Source: Favolaschia claudopus
Taxonomy: Eukaryota > Basidiomycota > Agaricomycetes > Agaricales > Mycenaceae
Assembly: GCA_037176885.1 (NCBI GenBank)
Contig: JAWWNJ010000196.1
Coordinates: 284,762-348,761, forward strand
Direction of reading: 5' to 3'
Length of the DNA stretch: 64,000 nucleotides
A program made the position numbers and the translations under genes. This document shows positions 12,105 to 22,272 of this stretch, piece after piece. The stretch's first letter is position 1; each line of letters opens with the position of its first letter. Under the pieces are notes generated by a model. The model was given only the letters and a program-made list of their open reading frames with translations, was not told the DNA's origin and did not search any database.

Positions 12105-12604
12105 CTGTACCATTTCATTCAATTCGTATGTCACGCGTCACAGGTCCGATTCTTTACGAATATTTTCGTACCTGTCACGGGTCACCGAGACCTTTTTCGA
12201 ATGTCGAAAAAAAGTCACAAAATCTCTGAAAAATCGTCAAAAATTCGATTTTTTTCGCCCCCAACCTGTTTTTGCCTCCTAAAAATTGCTCCTGAACATC
12301 GTTCAATGGTCAGTGTACAACGTAGTCTCGTTTAGTATAGCGGCTGGCTTGATTACACCTTTTTTGGCAGTGAAACCATGCAAAACCTTGCAAATTTTGC
12401 TCACCCTGTGAATATTTCGGTTTCAGGCTGTTGTTTTTCATTCATACTTGCCTCAAATGCTCTAAAAATGCTTGGGGAGGTGAGTGCTGTAATTTGAACA
12501 ATTTTTTTAGGGTGTCACGGCGCTCCAGGGTGTTTTGAGAAATCCAAAGTTCGAATATTTGGGTCACGCGTCACAGGCGGGGAGAATTGATCGAAATGGT
12601 ACAG
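12105..12604. mobile_element. 500-bp MITE, TA target
   Basis: Inverted ends CTGTACCATTTC / GAAATGGTACAG sit between TA dinucleotides (12,103-12,104; 12,605-12,606). Just inside both ends is GTCACGCGTCACAG or its near-inverse. A related right end (GAGAATTGAGCGAAACTTTA then CAG) occurs at about 17,514-17,536, at the edge of the transposase-like fragment there, but its partner end was not found. Confidence 0.75.
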
Positions 12605-13343
12605 TAAGTTGGTTCAGTTTATATCTTTTCCTTCTAGTCAAAAGACATCACGACTCGAACAATCAACTAACTCGACTCAGTCAAGTTGCCCGGGCACGAT
12701 ACTTACTTCTTCAAGGTTGTCATACATAGTGCCACACCCATGTAAACCCTATTCTCTAGAAACAACCAAGCCACATACAAGACACGCATAGAATGATCCA
12801 CAAACAATACAATCCAAGACACGGAAGAGACAACAGCTAATAAAAGTGATAAAAACCATAGGGATTTGCCTAATATGGTAAATCATTAATTAGCTAAGTC
12901 CTAATAAGGCTAATCACCTGCCTTACGGAGACAGAAGCAGTCCCAATCAGGCAGGAGAGAATTGATTGATGGAGGCTCATGCGGAAAAATAACGACTCCT
13001 TCCTCTTAGTCAGGATTCGTAATGTCCATTACGTACGTTGTTTTGGACCAAAGCCATCAACAATGGCCATCAAGCGGTGATCGCCACCAGGAGGTGTGCA
13101 ATTTCTCCAACCAACATGGGCGGTGTTTTTTTTTTTGTGTGCTTGCAGTGGGTGTGCATTTCTCTCGCTCTTGCCACGGGTGATTTTTTCTGCTTTCGAA
13201 AAGGTTGCGTTATTTTGCTGCAAAAGCGTGACCTGCGTCAATTTTGAGTTTTCGAAGGTGGGGGTTTGTTTCTTTTTACTATGGTGGTGCGTGTTTTTTT
13301 TTTTCAACGCAGTTCCCGTCGCTGTGCTATTCTGAAAGAGCTA

Positions 13344-13712
13344 CAGTTGCGGCAAAATCAATTTACTTACCAAATAAGGAAATTTGCATCAAAACCGCTC
13401 TACCGCACAGCAAAACCACCACAGGCACGCTGAAATGGCACAAAGGGCCTGTACTCCTGGAGTTGAGCCGGTCTACGCACAAAAAACAACCGGATTCGTC
13501 ATGTTTCTCACTGCTTTTGGCTGCACTTTATGAGACAAAGTTGCTGCTTATCCCGGCGAAACCAATACAAAGACGCCAGTTTTTCTACATCAGGAATACA
13601 GGCCAGCAGTTCTTAGTATTCTTATCAACTTACCGCTCGCAAAAAACGAGCAAAAGGAGCGAATTGACGAGAATTTCCTTATTTAGTAAGTAAATTGATT
13701 TTGCCGCAACTG
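13344..13712. mobile_element. 369-bp Tc1/mariner-like MITE
   Basis: The arms begin CAGTTGCGGCAAAATCA and are inverted over about 40 bp. TA flanks both ends (13,342-13,343; 13,713-13,714). The CAGT start plus TA duplication is the classic Tc1/mariner signature. The interior is noncoding. It lies inside a larger region (13.1-15.0 kb) rich in GTGCA/TGCAC motifs and so may be a secondary insertion. Confidence 0.85.
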
Positions 13713-13729
13713 TATGTATGAGTACAGTG

Positions 13730-15000
13730 GTGTCAATTCCAGGATGATTTCAAGTGGTGTCAGTTGAAATCTGGCAGCTGTGGATAGAATTCCATGTAAA
13801 ACCTGAGGTGTGTCTGTTTTCGTGAAATAGCGGTCAACCTGCGTGAAAATACACCAAGTTGCGCTCAAAATATTTATGCAACAGTATTACAGCCATAATT
13901 ATGACCTGTTTCTTTTTTTCTTTCAAACACACAGCTTCGCAACAAAAACGCACAGATGAATTCAAAAAATGCACAACCCTTCCCGACAAAAAAAAAATGC
14001 GCAGGTAAAGTTCTACACTAAAACACACAGCCTTGTCGTGTCTGCACACGGCGCACAGGCTCTTGCAGCAGACACACAAGTCTGTTCGCTGAATGACTAA
14101 GGTGATTTGAAGTTCAATTGATCTATCATCACTCCATCAATCCATTGATCGCCGGCCAATTCTCACCAAGGATATTTTTTTCAGGTTACATACCTCAGAT
14201 TGTCTGGATGACTTGCTTTATGGTATCTAATGTTAGGTCCTGACCCCCATTCATTGACACATTATTTCTGATCAGCATATCTCTGGCTGCCTGTCTTGCA
14301 AATTGGCAGGCCGAGATGTATCCACCGTGCCGATGATGTGATCACTCGATTGATTGTGGTCAACATCTGTAGACACTGGGCATTTTTTTGGGGGGACCAC
14401 AGATGCTGGGTAACTTGTGTATGACACGAGGTTGTGCATTTTTTTGTCGGAATTTATGCTGTGCTAATTTCGGGGGAGTTCCGCATATCTGGTGAGTTTT
14501 GTTCGTTGCAACCGGGGGTCTGTAAATCTTTTGGTGAAATGGTGTCGACCAGTGTCAAAATTCTCTATGAGGAATTATGACCCACTATTACAGCCATACA
14601 GCCAGCCATACCTATGGCTGTAATAGTGGGCCATAATTCCAAACTCACACTTTTTGACACAGGGGAGCATATTTTTGAGGTTATGGTGCACACCCTGAGC
14701 TTGATGAAGTAAAAAATTACACAGCTGACTGTATTTTGACTGAAAACTCACATCAATGAAATTTCTTGAAAGTTGTTGCGCAAGTTGTTTCGGTACATCA
14801 AAAAAAATACACAACCCCACGGAATGCAAAAACTGCACAGGTTCTTTACCTCAAAGAAAAAATGCACAGGTAGAGTTCAGCAAATGGTGCACAAGTAGCG
14901 CCAAACTCACCCCAATTTATTTACACAACCCAGTCGGTTCAACTTTTGCACAGGTGCGTTTGGAACAAAATGTTGCACAGGTTCGGCGGATCAAATCGAT
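13730..15000. repeat. Degenerate GCACAGGT/ACACAACC motif array with a central hairpin
   Basis: Motifs such as TGCACAGGT, GCACAACC and GTGCATTTTTTT recur from about 13,110 to 14,990, mostly inverted between the outer parts (for example GCACAACC near 13,970 against GGTTGTGCA near 14,430). At 14,571-14,640 GGAATTATGACCCACTATTA opens a roughly 27-bp arm that is repeated inverted after a short loop, a strong hairpin. No protein-coding signal is seen. This looks like subterminal repeats of an old DNA transposon, but its ends are not defined. Confidence 0.45.
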
Positions 15001-15850
15001 TTGACAGCGTGGCTCCGTCACATGACGTTCGTTTCTCTTGCTTCTTCCCACGTCGCTCCGCACTCGTCTTGCCACTTAGCTCGCCGTTTCTCCGCCTACT
15101 ATGCCCGAAACCCGACGTCTCGGGCAACTCGGGCGCTTGGTTGAGGTAGACACCTCTATACTTTGGAACCATTACTTGCAGCTTCAGGTACTGCCCTAAC
15201 CAGAGTGAGTCCCCTATTTTCATTCACCTGTTTCAGTCAAGTTGATACCGTCCGTTTGCTACAGATGGGATGACCACCCACCTCCCCCTACCATCCCTTC
15301 ACACCCTAGCACCGAATACGAAGCCGCGCAAGTGCTGGCTGGTTTGAATAATCCAGTGAATTTCTAGTCTAATCCACCAACTACAAAGCACAAAGCAAAT
15401 ACATACTACCTAGACGTTCAACAAAGACCCTCAATAGAAATCAGAATGTGTTCCTGCCTCTCAATCTGAAGCACAGTGCGGCGTAAAGCAAGCCGGGGTC
15501 CTGCACAGCCACCCTGGGAATTTTTTACGTTTTCCGCATAGAATCTAAAACAGCTGTAAAGATACGGGTAAAATAACCAAGTAGTAAGCGGTTTGAGTAC
15601 CAAGAACCTCTATATAATCAAGTAAATACCTGAACAACTTTCCTAAGAGATCTTATTCTTCTTACGACGACTGGGAATATCGACCAGTCCTAAGTTGCGT
15701 CTAATCCGAGAAATAAGCGCGCGGCTTTACCACTGAAGACTAGCTTGGCTGAATTTAGGAGAGCGCGCGGCTTCTCTTAAGGTTCACACAAGATTTAGGA
15801 TGAATCTACGTAGATTGATAGAAGTAAGTTAGAGCTGTCGTTACAGGAGG
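15001..15850. other. Intergenic; a 60-bp patch shared with the gypsy remnant at 43.6 kb
   Basis: I see no gene here. At about 15,500-15,560 the sequence resembles 43,586-43,648 over some 55 bp, in the same orientation (shared core TTTTTACGTTTTCCGCATAG). Both patches read YAENVK on the minus strand. At 43.6 kb this lies directly downstream of gypsy RNase H coding, so the 15.5 kb patch may be a shred of the same retroelement. Confidence 0.3.
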
Positions 15851-16848
15851 TCAAGGGTACGCTCGAAGATATTGCAGTACAGTCTTCCACAGCCTGGGCG
15901 CGGGGTCGGGGAACACAACACGCGACAGCAAGTCCTCATCTTCCACCTCCTCCACCGTCACCCGACGCGCCGTGGCCATCAAGACGCGATGGACAGGTGC
16001 TTCCTCTGCACCTGCCTGACTCGCTGGTGTCGGTTCTTCCCGAAGTTCGGCGGAACTGTCCCTCCTTTCCTCCTCCAGGCCAATAGCAATTTTCGATCGT
16101 ATGGCTGGTCTTATTGACGGCCCTGCACCCAGGGTTGGTGCAGCGACGCTTGGGGGCGGAGGTATTGAGTGCGGTGGATGTGGTGACAACGGTATCGTGC
16201 TCAGGCATCCCGGTATTGATCGCGACAGTCTTGATTAGCGCGAAAGCCTCGTCAAGGTCACCCGCTGAATAAAGGGCGCCTTGAAGACCAAGCCAACGCG
16301 GATCATCAGGAAGGGAGCGAATAAGTACGTTCTTCATCGCTTTATCTTCCACAGTCCCTCCATCATCCTAACACGATTGGCTTTGTTGCGAATGTTGCTC
16401 AGGAGCTCGTCAAGACTATCACGCGAAGCGCCGGTGAACTTGATGGCAGAATTCGCTTTCGGCAAGCGACAAGGCAGCGTCGCTCTTCTTCGCACATGCA
16501 GCCACGACAGAATCCCAGCACTCCTTCGCTGTGCCGTCACGCTTGACACCAAGGCCAATTGGGTCGATGATATTGGTAACGACCAGCGACTTCATGACAC
16601 CGTCGCGATACAAGTATTCATCGCGGGAGGGAGTCCTGGAGAATATGGGAGTGGGTTCTCGTGGGGTTGCCACCAGGAGGTGTGGTAACGAGGGCGGGTT
16701 TCTCGATGGTGCCGTCAAGATAACCGGACAAGCCTTTGCTTGCCGCATGCTCTTCGATGAGTACTTTGAACGTGGGGAAGTTGGCTTTATTGACTTGTAG
16801 CTTCTCTGTAGCCAGGAGAGACGGGAGGTTGATCATTTGGGACGCCAT
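15851..16848 (-). pseudogene. Ty1/copia-type gag remnant
   Basis: Three or four overlapping minus-strand frames together give a copia-like gag. The start is MASQMINLPSLLATEKLQ with NFPTFKVLIEEHAASKGLSG (16,848-16,700). A middle part follows (AKECWDSVVAACAKKSDAAL, near 16,520), then LSNIRNKANRVRMMEG, then RSLPDDPRWLGLQGALYSAG. A CCHC-type knuckle starting CTNPGC and ending HTIENC lies near 16,120-16,180. Switching frames needs single-base changes, so it is not translatable as it stands. No integrase, reverse transcriptase or RNase H follows, so only the 5' coding part of the element survives. LTRs were not identified. In the living element gag forms the virus-like particle and the knuckle binds RNA. 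Confidence 0.75.
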
Positions 16849-17180
16849 CGATGCGAGCAGGTATGATCGTAAGATGTGTTAATAGTAAGTGAGCCGTTTG
16901 GATATTTATCGTGCTGTTCTTGTTGACTGAGTTCCTCCGTAATGAAGATTCGCTTCCGGATGATTGGATAAATACAAGGGGGGTTTTAGTGGGTATGTGG
17001 CCCATCACACAGAAAATTGGAGTAGGATGATCTCCTAATGGCCAGAGTCCCACACATAGGTATTACTAGTGCGTAACGGCATTTCCTCCTGGACTACTTC
17101 CCGGTTCTACTGGATTACCCAGTTATCTTGCGGATGTGCTGAGAATGCTTTGCAGACTTAGTTACATTATTCAAACGCTC

Positions 17181-17211
<31 letters not shown>

Positions 17212-17510
17212 TGACGTGGTGATCACACTCACCTTATTGTGGTCATTTTTGCCTGTTGTACCGCATCTCGAGGAGATTTTGACCATTTGTCGCAGTCAAA
17301 TTACCCTCGAGACCAGGAAAAATCCATTACTGCGGATTTTGTTCTTTTTCTTCGATTCTGCGAGCCTAACAATGGTAGAATGACTCACTAGAATGCTGCA
17401 AAAACCCAAGCCCATTGCCGGTGAATTTCCGAAATTTTTTCCCGGTCACGGTCAACCTGACCCATTTCAGAAAACCAAGATTCGGATCGAGCGGTCACAG
17501 GTCACAGCCC
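16849..17510. other. Intergenic with a run of about 30 A (17,180-17,209)
   Basis: No gene is evident. The long homopolymer A run could be the tail of a LINE- or SINE-type retroposition, but I saw no flanking target duplication and no LINE-like coding upstream. The stretch at 17,410-17,536 contains GGTCACGGTCAACCTGACCC-like sequence and ends in a terminus related to the MITE at 12,105-12,604. Confidence 0.35.
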
Positions 17511-17539
17511 AGGAGAATTGAGCGAAACTTTACAGTAAA

Positions 17540-18235
17540 TGGCGAGGACAGCGAGTTCGGTGAGTGTAGGCCCGTCTTCCAATGCTGTTTGATGGCGTCG
17601 AGGAAGGTGAGGCTCCATTCGGTAGCGTCACTTGACTCATTTCGGAGCATCTCTCACCCAAATTTTGGCAGGGAATTTTTATGAAGTGCTCCAAAGTGAC
17701 GCTAAATGCCGCTAAATGACGACACCCGAATGGAGCCTGAGATAGATGTGGCGGCGTGAAATGAGCTCGCAGGCTGCGTCTCCGTGGCTCCCAAAACGCG
17801 TCTGATTCGTCTTAGGGAACCGTTTCACGGGCTCGCCGTTGCGAGCTTAGTTCGGAGGAGGATATCAACTCGGTCGCCCTGCCCGCGCTTCGCAATAGCA
17901 TTTTCGAATATTGCTCCTGCCAGCGCAACAGTTTTGGCACCCCCAAATGATGCATTCTCAACGCGTGTGAGATCGTCAGCGGATGGTCCTTTCCGCCAAC
18001 CTCTGGGTGAAGGACGCGCTGAACCGCAGCCGCTAACCTCCTTATTTGCGAAGAGAATTGGTCCCTGGACGCCCAGTGCGCCGTCATTGCTGTGTTTCCG
18101 CCCTTGAAACTATTCTGATCTTTGTGCATGCAGCATCCCGTCCATACCCAAACGGCGAGCAAGCGACGATTCGATTCCCCAGCTCGCGCGTCATTGCATT
18201 CACGCAAGCAAGATCACGTGCAGCCCGATCACCTG
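17540..18235 (-). pseudogene. Fragment of a large basidiomycete transposase-like family (middle/C-terminal part)
   Basis: Read on the minus strand in shifting frames, this stretch gives VWTGCCMHKDQNSFKGGN (about 18,110-18,160), then an AGAIFENAIAKRGQGD-like block (17,880-17,925), then KTNQTRFGSHGDAACELI (about 17,765-17,820). After the MITE at 17,611-17,737 it continues as LEDGPTLTELAVLAIYC near 17,545-17,595. I recognise this order (HKDxNSFKGGN, then RFP-TSNTRFGSHG, then PTLTELAVLALY) from memory as a high-copy Agaricomycete gene family thought to be mobile; I know no tested function. Here it is broken by at least three frame changes and a MITE. Other fragments of the family are at 25.0, 31.0 and 45.0 kb. 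Confidence 0.6.
17611..17737. mobile_element. 127-bp PIF/Harbinger-like MITE (3-bp TSD TGA)
   Basis: Ends GGCTCCATTCGG / CCGAATGGAGCC are inverted repeats with TGA directly repeated outside (17,608-17,610; 17,738-17,740). GTGACGCTAAATG motifs lie inside. The sibling at 41,505-41,648 has the same ends and TAA duplications. A 3-bp T-N-A duplication suits PIF/Harbinger-type MITEs. It interrupts the transposase-like fragment between its FGSHG and TLTELAVL blocks. Confidence 0.8.
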
Positions 18236-18304
18236 GGGATAAGATAGACCTCATTTGGACCTCATCATACACATCCAATGATCAAAATCACGTTCCCACG
18301 GTCG

Positions 18305-18603
18305 CAAATATTCGTATTAAGTGCAGTAGGGCAAAATTTGGGAATCCGGCCCGGCAAAGGCTTTAGAATCGTTCCATAAATGTGCTCAGAAAGCTGCGGT
18401 TTGAAGTGAAGGAGGAGATAGATTTTCGGCGCTCGGGGCGCTTTTGGGGGATGGAAATGATCGCGACAGTAAAAAACTATCTCCTCCCTCAATTTGGAGC
18501 CAATATTTCTGAAATTTTGGGAGTGCATTCCCAACATGTATTCGAGGATTTTGCCGGGCCAGATTCTGTAATTTCGCCCTACTGCATTTAATACGAATAT
18601 TTG
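18305..18603. mobile_element. 300-bp MITE inserted next to a Tc1/mariner fragment
   Basis: Ends CAAATATTCGTATTAA and inverse form arms of roughly 50 bp (continuing TGCAGTAGGGC...GGCCCGGCAAA). Because the outermost bases are themselves symmetric, the exact edge is ambiguous: a TA target would place it at 18,311-18,597. The interior also contains GGAGGAGATAG and inverse arms. The right edge abuts the DDE fragment at 18,604. Confidence 0.65.
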
Positions 18604-18722
18604 AGCCCGAACGCTCTCGGAACCATCGTTTGACCCAGGCCCAGAAATATTCAATCGGATTCATTTCTGGGTGAAACTTGGGCAAGAAATGGCAGACCAT
18701 GCCAGGTGTCGCCTTAATAAAC
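18604..18722 (-). pseudogene. C-terminal fragment of a Tc1/mariner-type DDE transposase
   Basis: The minus strand reads CHFLPKFHPEMNPIEYFWAW followed by VKRWFRERS, the conserved PxxNPIE block that carries the last catalytic acidic residue of Tc1/mariner-like (DDE superfamily) transposases in basidiomycetes. Only about 35 codons remain. Upstream coding (the first two catalytic Asp residues) is not found past 18,722, and downstream coding is cut off by the MITE at 18,305-18,603. The family normally cuts and pastes at TA, matching the many TA-flanked MITEs in this window, but this copy cannot be active. Confidence 0.75.
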
Positions 18723-18903
18723 TGTCAATTAATCAGTAAGCTTGTAATCGATAGAGAATCCAAAACACTCCATTTTTGACTTAGACACTTTTGACACTTT
18801 TTTACAAGAATTCGACGTTTTTTTTGCGAAGTCCCCACCTCTCAAATGGCGGGGAGACGGACTGTCAACAAGACACGCGACGGGGGGGCCCAGCCGGTCC
18901 CGG

Positions 18904-19690
18904 TGATTGGGGGAGCTTGCTCCCCCTTTTATCCGAGAGACCCCCAATGTTGATGCGGCTTGTGCTGAGCAAGTGATGGCTGCTGTCAATCGCACGGCGG
19001 CGTCTGGCGGGTTTATAAGCCGATCTCCCGAGTGATACAGAGCTTTCCCATGTGATCCACAACAGTCCCGGAGTGATACTCGCTGATCCATGATGATGGC
19101 AGCACTGTTTCAAGTGATGCCGCGTTCCTTTGAAGGCTGATGTGGCTATTGTGCGCTCAATCAACCCTCCCGACTGTTTGGCTGGCATAGAACTCCACCG
19201 GCACCAGATATTGAGGTAAACCATGGCATAATTTCGACTTGAACTTTGCTTTGTCGAAATTGAACCAGAGTTTGATTTGATTTGATTTGAAGTTCTGATA
19301 TATGCTGTACCTGGCTACGGAAGAGCTATGCAGCAGTACGGTAAGGGTTGGTGGGGATCTTGTATAGTAGGTATTAGGAAACGGTAATATAGACCATTGA
19401 ATGCTGGCTCGCTGCAGTGTTTATTCTCCGTATCATAAAATGATGCTGCCCGGATTGAATATTGAATTTGAATCTTTGGGGCTGGTTTTGGGTTTCGAGC
19501 CGTTTGGTGCCGCAACTGACTCTTGCTCTTTTTCTCGATGATAGATCCAGCGCGTACTAGCAAATTCCATATGTACTACCATTTCCTTCCATTTCTTCCA
19601 CAAATATCGTACCCATTATATTTTGCCTCCAACCTACTCAGAATACACACAAGCTCCCCCTCCTGTAGGCCGGGCACCGGCATACACAAC
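18904..19690. mobile_element. Palindrome-ended element, copy A (Helentron-like?)
   Basis: The left edge holds the perfect palindrome GGGGGAGCTTGCTCCCCC followed by TTTTATC. The next 250 bp contain repeated GTGATNC motifs and GTGATGGCTGCTGTCAATCG, shared with copy B. The right edge has CAAGCTCCCCCTCCTGTAGG and then the GC hairpin GCCGGGCACCGGC followed by ATACA. Copies B (25,499-26,110) and C (31,877-33,052) have the same two ends but different lengths and interiors. A short inverted motif (GGGGGAGCTTG) that is terminal on one side and internal on the other, next to a terminal hairpin, resembles Helentron non-autonomous elements. That class assignment is inference. Confidence 0.55.
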
Positions 19691-19970
19691 CTACGTTGTC
19701 TGAGTCCTGCGATGGCATCATTTATCACCGGGCCGGCTGGTCCACGAGCCTAGCAAAAAAGAATGGCTGTGGGTTTTTCGATACTTTCTGATCATGTACC
19801 GGGCCTGTCGCAAAAATCGAAAGTCTATTATAACTACTTGTAACGCTATCTTACCTTTATAGCCCGGTTATAAGTAGCTATAACTTCAATCCCGAAGCTT
19901 CCTTATAGCCTTATAACCGGGGAGTTTCCCATTGATCATGTAGGCAAGATACTATCATTGGGTACATCTA
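19691..19970. repeat. TTATAA/GGTTATAAG motif cluster
   Basis: About 19,825-19,920 is dense in TTATAAC, CTTATAG and GGTTATAAG words, like clusters near 20,640-20,795, 23,540-23,640, 29,515-29,630 and 30,545-30,640. No gene is seen. The clusters may be subterminal repeats of an undefined element. Confidence 0.35.
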
Positions 19971-20475
19971 CTCGCTATTGCGTAAAGTATCCGGAAATTC
20001 AGCAAAAATGGGCGAGAAACAGCATTCAACTATTATATTGTCCTTCCCAACGTATTTGGACCCCCTCATGGACTCTGCGGGCTCAAGCCGGGTGGTGTGT
20101 CAACTGAATTTCTGAAAAAGGAAAATGCGGTTATTTGCCTGTTTTTCGCTAGTATCAAGAGATAAATACTCAGTCAAGTGCCCAAATCTGTACATCTCAA
20201 CCCTATCAATAGTGGTATTCTTACATTGGACCTTCATTGATCGCCCACAATTTGTGGTGAACCGTTTTCTTCTGACTCAGTCTTACAGACAGATGGGTCC
20301 CCACAAATACGCTGAGCATTGTGATCCATGATGAGGCCACGGACCCTCAGATGGTAGGTATTAGTAAAGGACCCCTTCCAAAGAGTTTTATTATGCATTT
20401 CCCTGGCCTGAACCATTGCAGTCGTGGAGAAATACAACCAACTTTCCATTTCCGGATACTTTACGCAATAGCGAG
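19971..20475. mobile_element. 505-bp MITE, TA target
   Basis: Arms start CTCGCTATTGCGTAAAGTAT and are perfectly inverted for about 28 bp. TA flanks both ends (19,969-19,970; 20,476-20,477). No coding signal. The element sits between two TTATAA-rich motif clusters. Confidence 0.8.
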
Positions 20476-20802
20476 TACAGCATGCAATAGCACGATTTGG
20501 AGTATTGCTTTTAATGCCGAAATTCGAAAGCCACTGGTGGCTCGTATCGCTTTGCGCAAACTCTCTAATATGGGGCACAGAAAGCCGAGGGCTTGCGGGG
20601 GAAGGGGTTTGGGGCCGATATTGAGACTTGCCATATATAAATCCTAAACCGCCTATATCGGCTGACAAGCCGATGTAAGCCCATATAAGCCCATAATCCA
20701 TAAGGGGATTATATCGCATAGGTGGTAACCTTGTAATCACGTACAATCCCTCATAATCCGGGCGAGGATTATATTGGATTACTGGGCTTACGCGCAATTA
20801 CG

Positions 20803-21283
20803 CAAGGGGGTACTGAAACCGAAAAAAAACACCTCATGCTGCTTTTTTCGCCTTCGTCGGAACCACCCTACCACGTGACGTCCATATATGGAATTTACCA
20901 TCAAAAATAGCTGTTCGGCAGGCAATTCTTGCCTCAGGCCTCGTAGAGCCATCTACACGATGTTTTAGGAGTGAGATCTATCATTTAGAACTATAGAAAC
21001 ACCACTTGAAATTCCAACACATCTCAGTATTGACGTTACCAAATACGGCCAACTTGATTGCCGGTCCCATCCAAATCCGGACAATCCACCAAACAGGCTT
21101 CCGAATGGCTCCTGAAGGTCAAAACTTGGTGTATACAGTGGTAGAGTTGGTTTCTACTCAACCTGAGCCCTCACAGACCTATTCAAGCCAAAACATAAGA
21201 GGTCATTATTTTTTTTTATCCGGCCCAGCGGCTGACCCACCCTCCCTGCCCGGTGTGCCGGCTTCTCCGGCCCGCACCCCTTG
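20803..21283 (+). mobile_element. hAT-type MITE, copy 2 (8-bp TSD CAATTACG)
   Basis: Same family as 9,835-10,326. It starts CAAGGGGGTACTGAAACC and ends CACCCCTTG. CAATTACG is repeated at 20,795-20,802 and 21,284-21,291. The right terminus has lost one C relative to the other copies. Internal landmarks such as CACGTGACGTCCATATATGG are shared with the other two copies. Confidence 0.9.
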
Positions 21284-21291
21284 CAATTACG

Positions 21292-21969
21292 CACGATAAC
21301 ACGAGGAAGCTCCGACTCCGTCGGCAGAGACCTTGCTTGCTCAAAATAATGAGTACAGACGTCTGAGAGAAAACTTGCGGCTTGCCCTTCTTTTTTCTGG
21401 TATCTGCTCACTCGGTGCTTAGTGCTTTGCCAGCAGCTCGGGCCGGCGGGCCATCCAGTACTTTGAATACTTTCCTTTTTTTGTTGTCGCTATTTGCTCA
21501 CTCGGTGCTTAGTGCTTTGCCAGCAGCTCGGGCCGGCGGGCCTTCAATGCTCGGTGGTTGCGGAGTATTGTGCCGCTGGGTCGGCTGTGTCGATTTGGTA
21601 GCGGGATCAAGTGCTTTGTTGGCATGCCGCGGCCGGGAAGTCGGAATGATGTTCATCATACAAGCTTTAGCTCCCCAGTGGACTCGCTGCGCTCGCAGCG
21701 CACCTACGGGGGTCGCACAGCTTGTCGGGGCTCCGCCCAACCCCGCGGTGGATTGCTTGAGGGCTCTCCGCGAGTCCGGGACTCGCGCGCCGCGGCGCCG
21801 GGGCGTGTGCGTGTGAAAAGTCACGCGGAAATCCACGTGACTCTCTTTGGCGTAGTCTCTTTTACTATTTTTTACCCCTGATGTGACCATGACCCCAGAA
21901 GTGGGAACTATGCGATTTCCGGCCTCGTCTGGGCTCGTTTCGTCCCAGGAAAAAGGAGAATACGCATTA
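21292..21969. repeat. Gene-free, with a 48-bp direct repeat and a GC-rich tract
   Basis: The 48-bp unit beginning TGCTCACTCGGTGCTTAGTG occurs at 21,405-21,452 and again at 21,495-21,542, a 90-bp period. Downstream, 21,690-21,810 is GC-rich with small hairpins (CTGCGCTCGCAG). No coding signal. Confidence 0.6.
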
Positions 21970-22270
21970 CAGCTGTTCCGGAATACTTTGGCATGCTCAC
22001 ATTTTTTTGCACGCAACTCGCACATTTGATGGACTGATATGATGCACCTTTAAAGGAAAGGATCACCTCGGCTAGCGACGCCTGGCAGCGGCAGCTCAGC
22101 GGCTACGCACCGGCTGAGAAGTCCTCGGAAAATGGGCAGAGATGGCAGAAAGCGTTGAGAACAGCGGCATTCGGCTCAAATCTCCATAAATGGTGCATCA
22201 TATCACCTCGATCAAAAGTCCGAAAGTGCGCAAAAAAATGTGAACATGCCAAGGTATTCCGGAACAGCTG
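21970..22270. mobile_element. 301-bp MITE, TA target (CAGCTGTTCCGG family)
   Basis: Inverted arms CAGCTGTTCCGGAATACTTT and GGTATTCCGGAACAGCTG are flanked by TA (21,968-21,969; 22,271-22,272). The arms extend about 45 bp into A/T runs. The first dozen bases also cap the element at 52,010-52,473, so both probably use the same transposase. A CAG start with TA duplication suggests the Tc1/mariner group. Confidence 0.85.
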
Positions 22271-22272
22271 TA

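Noticed and set aside
13244..13693. 149-codon ORF on the plus strand
   Set aside because: Most of it is the interior of the 369-bp Tc1/mariner-like MITE with its inverted arms at both ends.
15418..15603. Protein-coding ORF containing YAENVK
   Set aside because: The only notable part is a 60-bp patch shared with the gypsy relic at 43.6 kb; the rest has no support.
15640..15850. LTR of the copia relic
   Set aside because: Small internal repeats exist, but there is no matching second LTR on the other side of the gag remnant.
17180..17209. Poly-A run as the tail of a LINE or SINE
   Set aside because: No target duplication, no LINE-like coding and no polymerase III promoter upstream; a bare homopolymer is not enough.
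20234..20797. 187-codon ORF on the minus strand
   Set aside because: It runs through a TAATCC/TTATAA motif cluster and a MITE arm; composition and repeats explain the open frame.
21405..21542. CRISPR-like or other repeat array
   Set aside because: Only two 48-bp copies with one spacer, in a eukaryotic genome; a simple direct duplication.
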